A stretch of 64,000 nt of DNA, taken from Embiotoca jacksoni (lineage: Eukaryota; Chordata; Actinopteri; Embiotocidae). The number at the start of each line of letters is the position of its first letter. Position 1 is the stretch's first letter. The stretch lies in NCBI GenBank assembly GCA_022577435.1, contig JAKOON010000008.1, forward strand, positions 17,285,001 through 17,349,000, given 5' to 3'. Under the pieces are notes generated by a model. That model worked only from the letters and a program-made list of their open reading frames with translations. It searched no databases and was not told the DNA's origin. This document shows, piece by piece, positions 61,081-64,000 of the stretch. Both the position numbers and the translations under genes were made by a program.

Positions 61081-62059
61081 ACTTAAACTGACCTACAGTA
61101 TTAAACTCTGATACCGTCAATATAACAATAGTTTATATTCAGGATGAAAACGGGTCCTTTAAATATATGATCCAAGCTTTTTGTCTTTGAGGTTTTAAGG
61201 TGAAAAAACATGGCTGGACAGAACCCCCCTCTCAGATTACACATCTGTGTTAGCTATCACCATTCATCAGGGGAACACTCAAACATTTCTGCATTCGTCG
61301 AAACACTGGCTACTCAATCCAAACACCCCCCCCCCCCACCCCTCCCACACACACAACGTTTGCATTTGTACAGTTAAAATAAAAAAAAGAGAACCTGACA
61401 AAATTGTACATAGCAGGTTAATTAAGGTTCTTTTTTCTTATTTGAAGAGAATAACTATTACATTATTTAGGATTGGCAGGATGGGTTGAATGAAATAAAT
61501 AAGAGAACATTATGAGCAGAGTTGCATGTTAACAACACAAATCTGAAGTAGGACTAATTTAAAGCGCATTATCCAAATTACAAATCATTCTCTGAAATTA
61601 GAATGAATGGTTCTCTTTCTGTGACATCGTTTTAACTTGAACCTCTAAATCAGTTAGCAGTTTGAGAAGGAGACATTAATCTGTGTAATAATCTATTCTT
61701 TTCTTACCTTCTTCTTGAGTGCACGATCCCTGTTTTCTCCTGGTTTTGTGTTTTAGTATAAGAATGTCTTTCGTTTCTCTTCCTCAATATTTTTGTCTCA
61801 CATTTCTCTCCGCCTCTGTTCTTCACTCTGGTCCAACTCACTCCTTCACCGTCTCTTTTATACCTCTCTGCCTCTCCCAACCCTCCCTCCTCTCTCCGCT
61901 TGGTGCCACACTGTCATTTGATTACACTATTATCTTTATAATCTCACACCCAATGGCTATTAAATAGCACTCCACATGAAAGAGGGGGGTCTAAGTAACA
62001 AATGCTGGTGTGGATAAAAATGCCCCACCTGGTGTCAAAGACCAATGCGGATTGAGTCA
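61081..62059. other. Intergenic, no gene seen
   Basis: AT-rich sequence with a C-run at 61327-61337. Open frames are short and have no recognisable content. A splice-donor-like GTAAGAAAAG on the minus strand near 61707 could belong to a distant cilp 5' exon, but this is speculative. Confidence 0.3.
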
Positions 62060-62682
62060 AAGTGTCCATTTATCCTCTGCTCTGCTGTCAGGCTGCAAGT
62101 TTCTTTTTCATCATGTTACATGATGCTGCAGGGACAGCGGAGCACTTTCTCTAAAAGATTCCTCCAGCTCCGCTGTCACAAGGACAGATACAGGAGATCA
62201 TTCCTGCCCACTGCAATAAGACTGTACAATAACTCACCTCTGGCAAAATCCATCACAGTACAATAACACTGTTGACTGTGTTTCTTGGTTTGTTTGTATA
62301 TTATATATATAGATATATACTGTACTGTGTATATCTATATATCTATATCTATATATAGATATATAGATATATACACATATACACATATATATATATATAT
62401 ATATATATGTTGACTGTGTTTCTTGGTTTGTTGTATATAATATATATAGATATATAATGTACTGTATATACTGTGCATTTTATATTTTATATTTATATTT
62501 TTTTACTGCTATTTACTGCTATTTTATTTTATTGCTTTTCTATTATTATATTATTCTACTCTATTCTATTATTTTATTCTATTGTTTCTATTATTGTCTT
62601 ATTGCTTCTGTATGTATGCTGCTGTAGCGAAAAAAATTTCCCCTCGGGGATTAATAAAGTAAATACCTACCTACCTACCTAC
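62060..62682 (+). mobile_element. 5'-truncated non-LTR retrotransposon (LINE) 3' end
   Basis: An open frame at 62045-62266 contains RCHKDRYRRSFLPTAIRLYN, typical of the very C-terminus of teleost LINE polyproteins. After a long AT-rich 3' UTR come the tail TTTCCCCTCGGGGATTAATA (62638-62657) and (CTAC)n. Reverse transcriptase and endonuclease regions are absent, so it is inactive. Confidence 0.7.
62300..62408. repeat. (TA)/(ATAG)n AT-rich palindromic tract
   Basis: Imperfect TA and TATC/GATA units that read as a near-perfect palindrome around 62325-62375. The flanking phrase TTGACTGTGTTTCTTGGTTT is present on both sides (62272 and 62410), so the tract lies between direct repeats. Confidence 0.8.
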
Positions 62683-64000
62683 ATGCAGAGTCTGCACACT
62701 GATGGCAGCGACCCAGTGATCCTGATACTACATACAGTGTAAGCACCTCGGAGCAAAAGAGTTGAAAAAACATCTGCAGCAATGAAAATAACATACAAAT
62801 AACTTCTTGTGTAAGTAAGACAATTTATCAAAATGCAAACCATTTAAAAATATTTCTTTAAGTAGAGCTTGAGCTATTTTTTTTAAAAACTGTCCAATGT
62901 GAAGCAGATTTGAGCACATTAACAGAGCAGATGATTCTATCAGAGGGTATTCTTAAAGTCTGCAATCATGGAAACTAAAACTACAGGTTTTATTATTTCG
63001 TACAACTCCCAGTGGTATGAATATATGTAAAAATGACAGATTTTAACAAAAACATTTCTCCAATTTTTCTTCTATTTTATTTGATATCAGTTGATGCATA
63101 GAGTCCAGCAGTTACAGAGCAACATTATCATTCATATAGCCTTTTTGTTTCAGGAAATGTAAGTCCAATATTTACTCTGTTTCACCTCCATCTTTGATTT
63201 CTACAAACTCCTGCGGAAAATATTTGGCTCCTTAGATGCTAAATGCTCCACTATATTACAGGTAATTGCAAACTTTGTCTGGAGTTTGGTGTTGAGCACA
63301 TAGTGTACAGACTGATTCGAACAGCTGGAAATTGCGGCCAAAACCAATGTTATGAGAGGGGTGAGAGTGAAAGAAAACAGTTGAAGGCTGAAAGAACAAA
63401 AATTAAACTGGAAGATGCTGTAAAGCTCTGGAATTGAAGGCAGCTGCAGAATTAACACTGCAAGTAATAACTTTCACAATGCACATTTGATTCAATGTGA
63501 TTAGAATAGGATAGAATAGACAATATATTTATTGCCATTGTACAAACACGAGATTCAGTGTGCCACCTCTTTATCAACGTCACTACAAATTATGTTTTTT
63601 TTCTGTCTTCAATCCAGTTAAAGTACAGACAGTCACAAAGACGGAGGATGTGGAGGATTGTCAGTCATGTCTGTTAGAGATCCTGTAAAGTCGTCAGTAT
63701 GCGTTGTTTTTCCACACAACGTTTATTAGCTGACCTCATTGTGTCAATTACAAGGCAAAGAACATCCATGAGGGGAAAAGTGTAACCTTGGTCTGTACCT
63801 CAGTCTTCTCTCAGTTCACAGGCCAGGTGAGCGACCAATGACGGGCAGCTAAGGCAAACTTCGGTCAACTGCACAAAATACAAACACTTCTAAGTGGATG
63901 GATGCTTCCAAGCATAGAGACAACGTTGTCCTCAGAGGAAAAACAATCATGTTCAACAACTCTGAACCCTGACTTCATCTTCCACCAATTACTGTGTTTT
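62683..64000. other. Intergenic, no gene seen
   Basis: AT-rich without supportable coding sequence. GAATAGGATAGAATAGACAA followed by TATTTATTGCCATTGTACA (about 63504-63545) resembles another minus-oriented retroelement 3' tail, but this is weak. Confidence 0.35.

Noticed and set aside
62473..62742. 89-codon Phe/Ile/Leu-rich open frame
   Set aside because: Translation of the AT-rich LINE 3' UTR and its tail; mimics a membrane segment only through base composition.

Overview
This is a stretch of vertebrate nuclear DNA, almost certainly from a ray-finned (teleost, probably percomorph) fish. The signs are multi-exon genes with GT/AG introns, long AT-rich introns, CpG-rich promoter islands, CA/GATA/TA microsatellites and several dispersed repeats of a familiar teleost kind. 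I assigned the genes by reading exons and comparing them with remembered human orthologues; no database was searched.

Layout: (1) golm2/casc4, + strand, coding 203-9740, ten exons, 482 aa, a Golgi type II membrane protein. (2) ctdspl2, + strand, coding 15262-20782, twelve coding exons, 477 aa, a DxDx(T/V) protein phosphatase whose CpG-rich 5' region lies just behind the golm2 3' end. (3) A large stereocilin gene (strc), + strand, coding 25328-46110, thirty exons, 2062 aa, an inner-ear extracellular protein with a signal peptide, a block of six four-cysteine repeats and a GPI-type C-terminal tail. (4) eif3j, + strand, coding 47928-52870, eight exons, 246 aa, a translation initiation factor subunit. 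(5) cilp, - strand, coding 59202-54384, eight coding exons, 1161 aa, a cartilage matrix protein, convergent with eif3j. In all five models the reading phase is continuous across every junction and the total coding length is divisible by three. The genes have unrelated functions; their order is conserved synteny (all map to human chromosome 15q, in a different arrangement), not an operon.

The non-coding part holds three solo LTRs of one family, each with a recognisable 5-bp target duplication (44216, 46914, 50841); two copies of a short inverted-repeat element inside strc introns; SINE and LINE 3' tails; and, just upstream of cilp, a hairpin followed by a roughly 1.6-kb composite of tRNA-like modules and a tandem minisatellite. 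From 61 kb to the end there is no gene, only a LINE 3' remnant and AT-rich simple sequence.

I found no evidence for a novel protein system. The most interesting items are the four-cysteine repeat block of stereocilin, the solo-LTR trio, the composite repeat at the cilp 5' flank, and clusters of GCTAAC/GCTAGC motifs confined to the two CpG-rich promoter regions.
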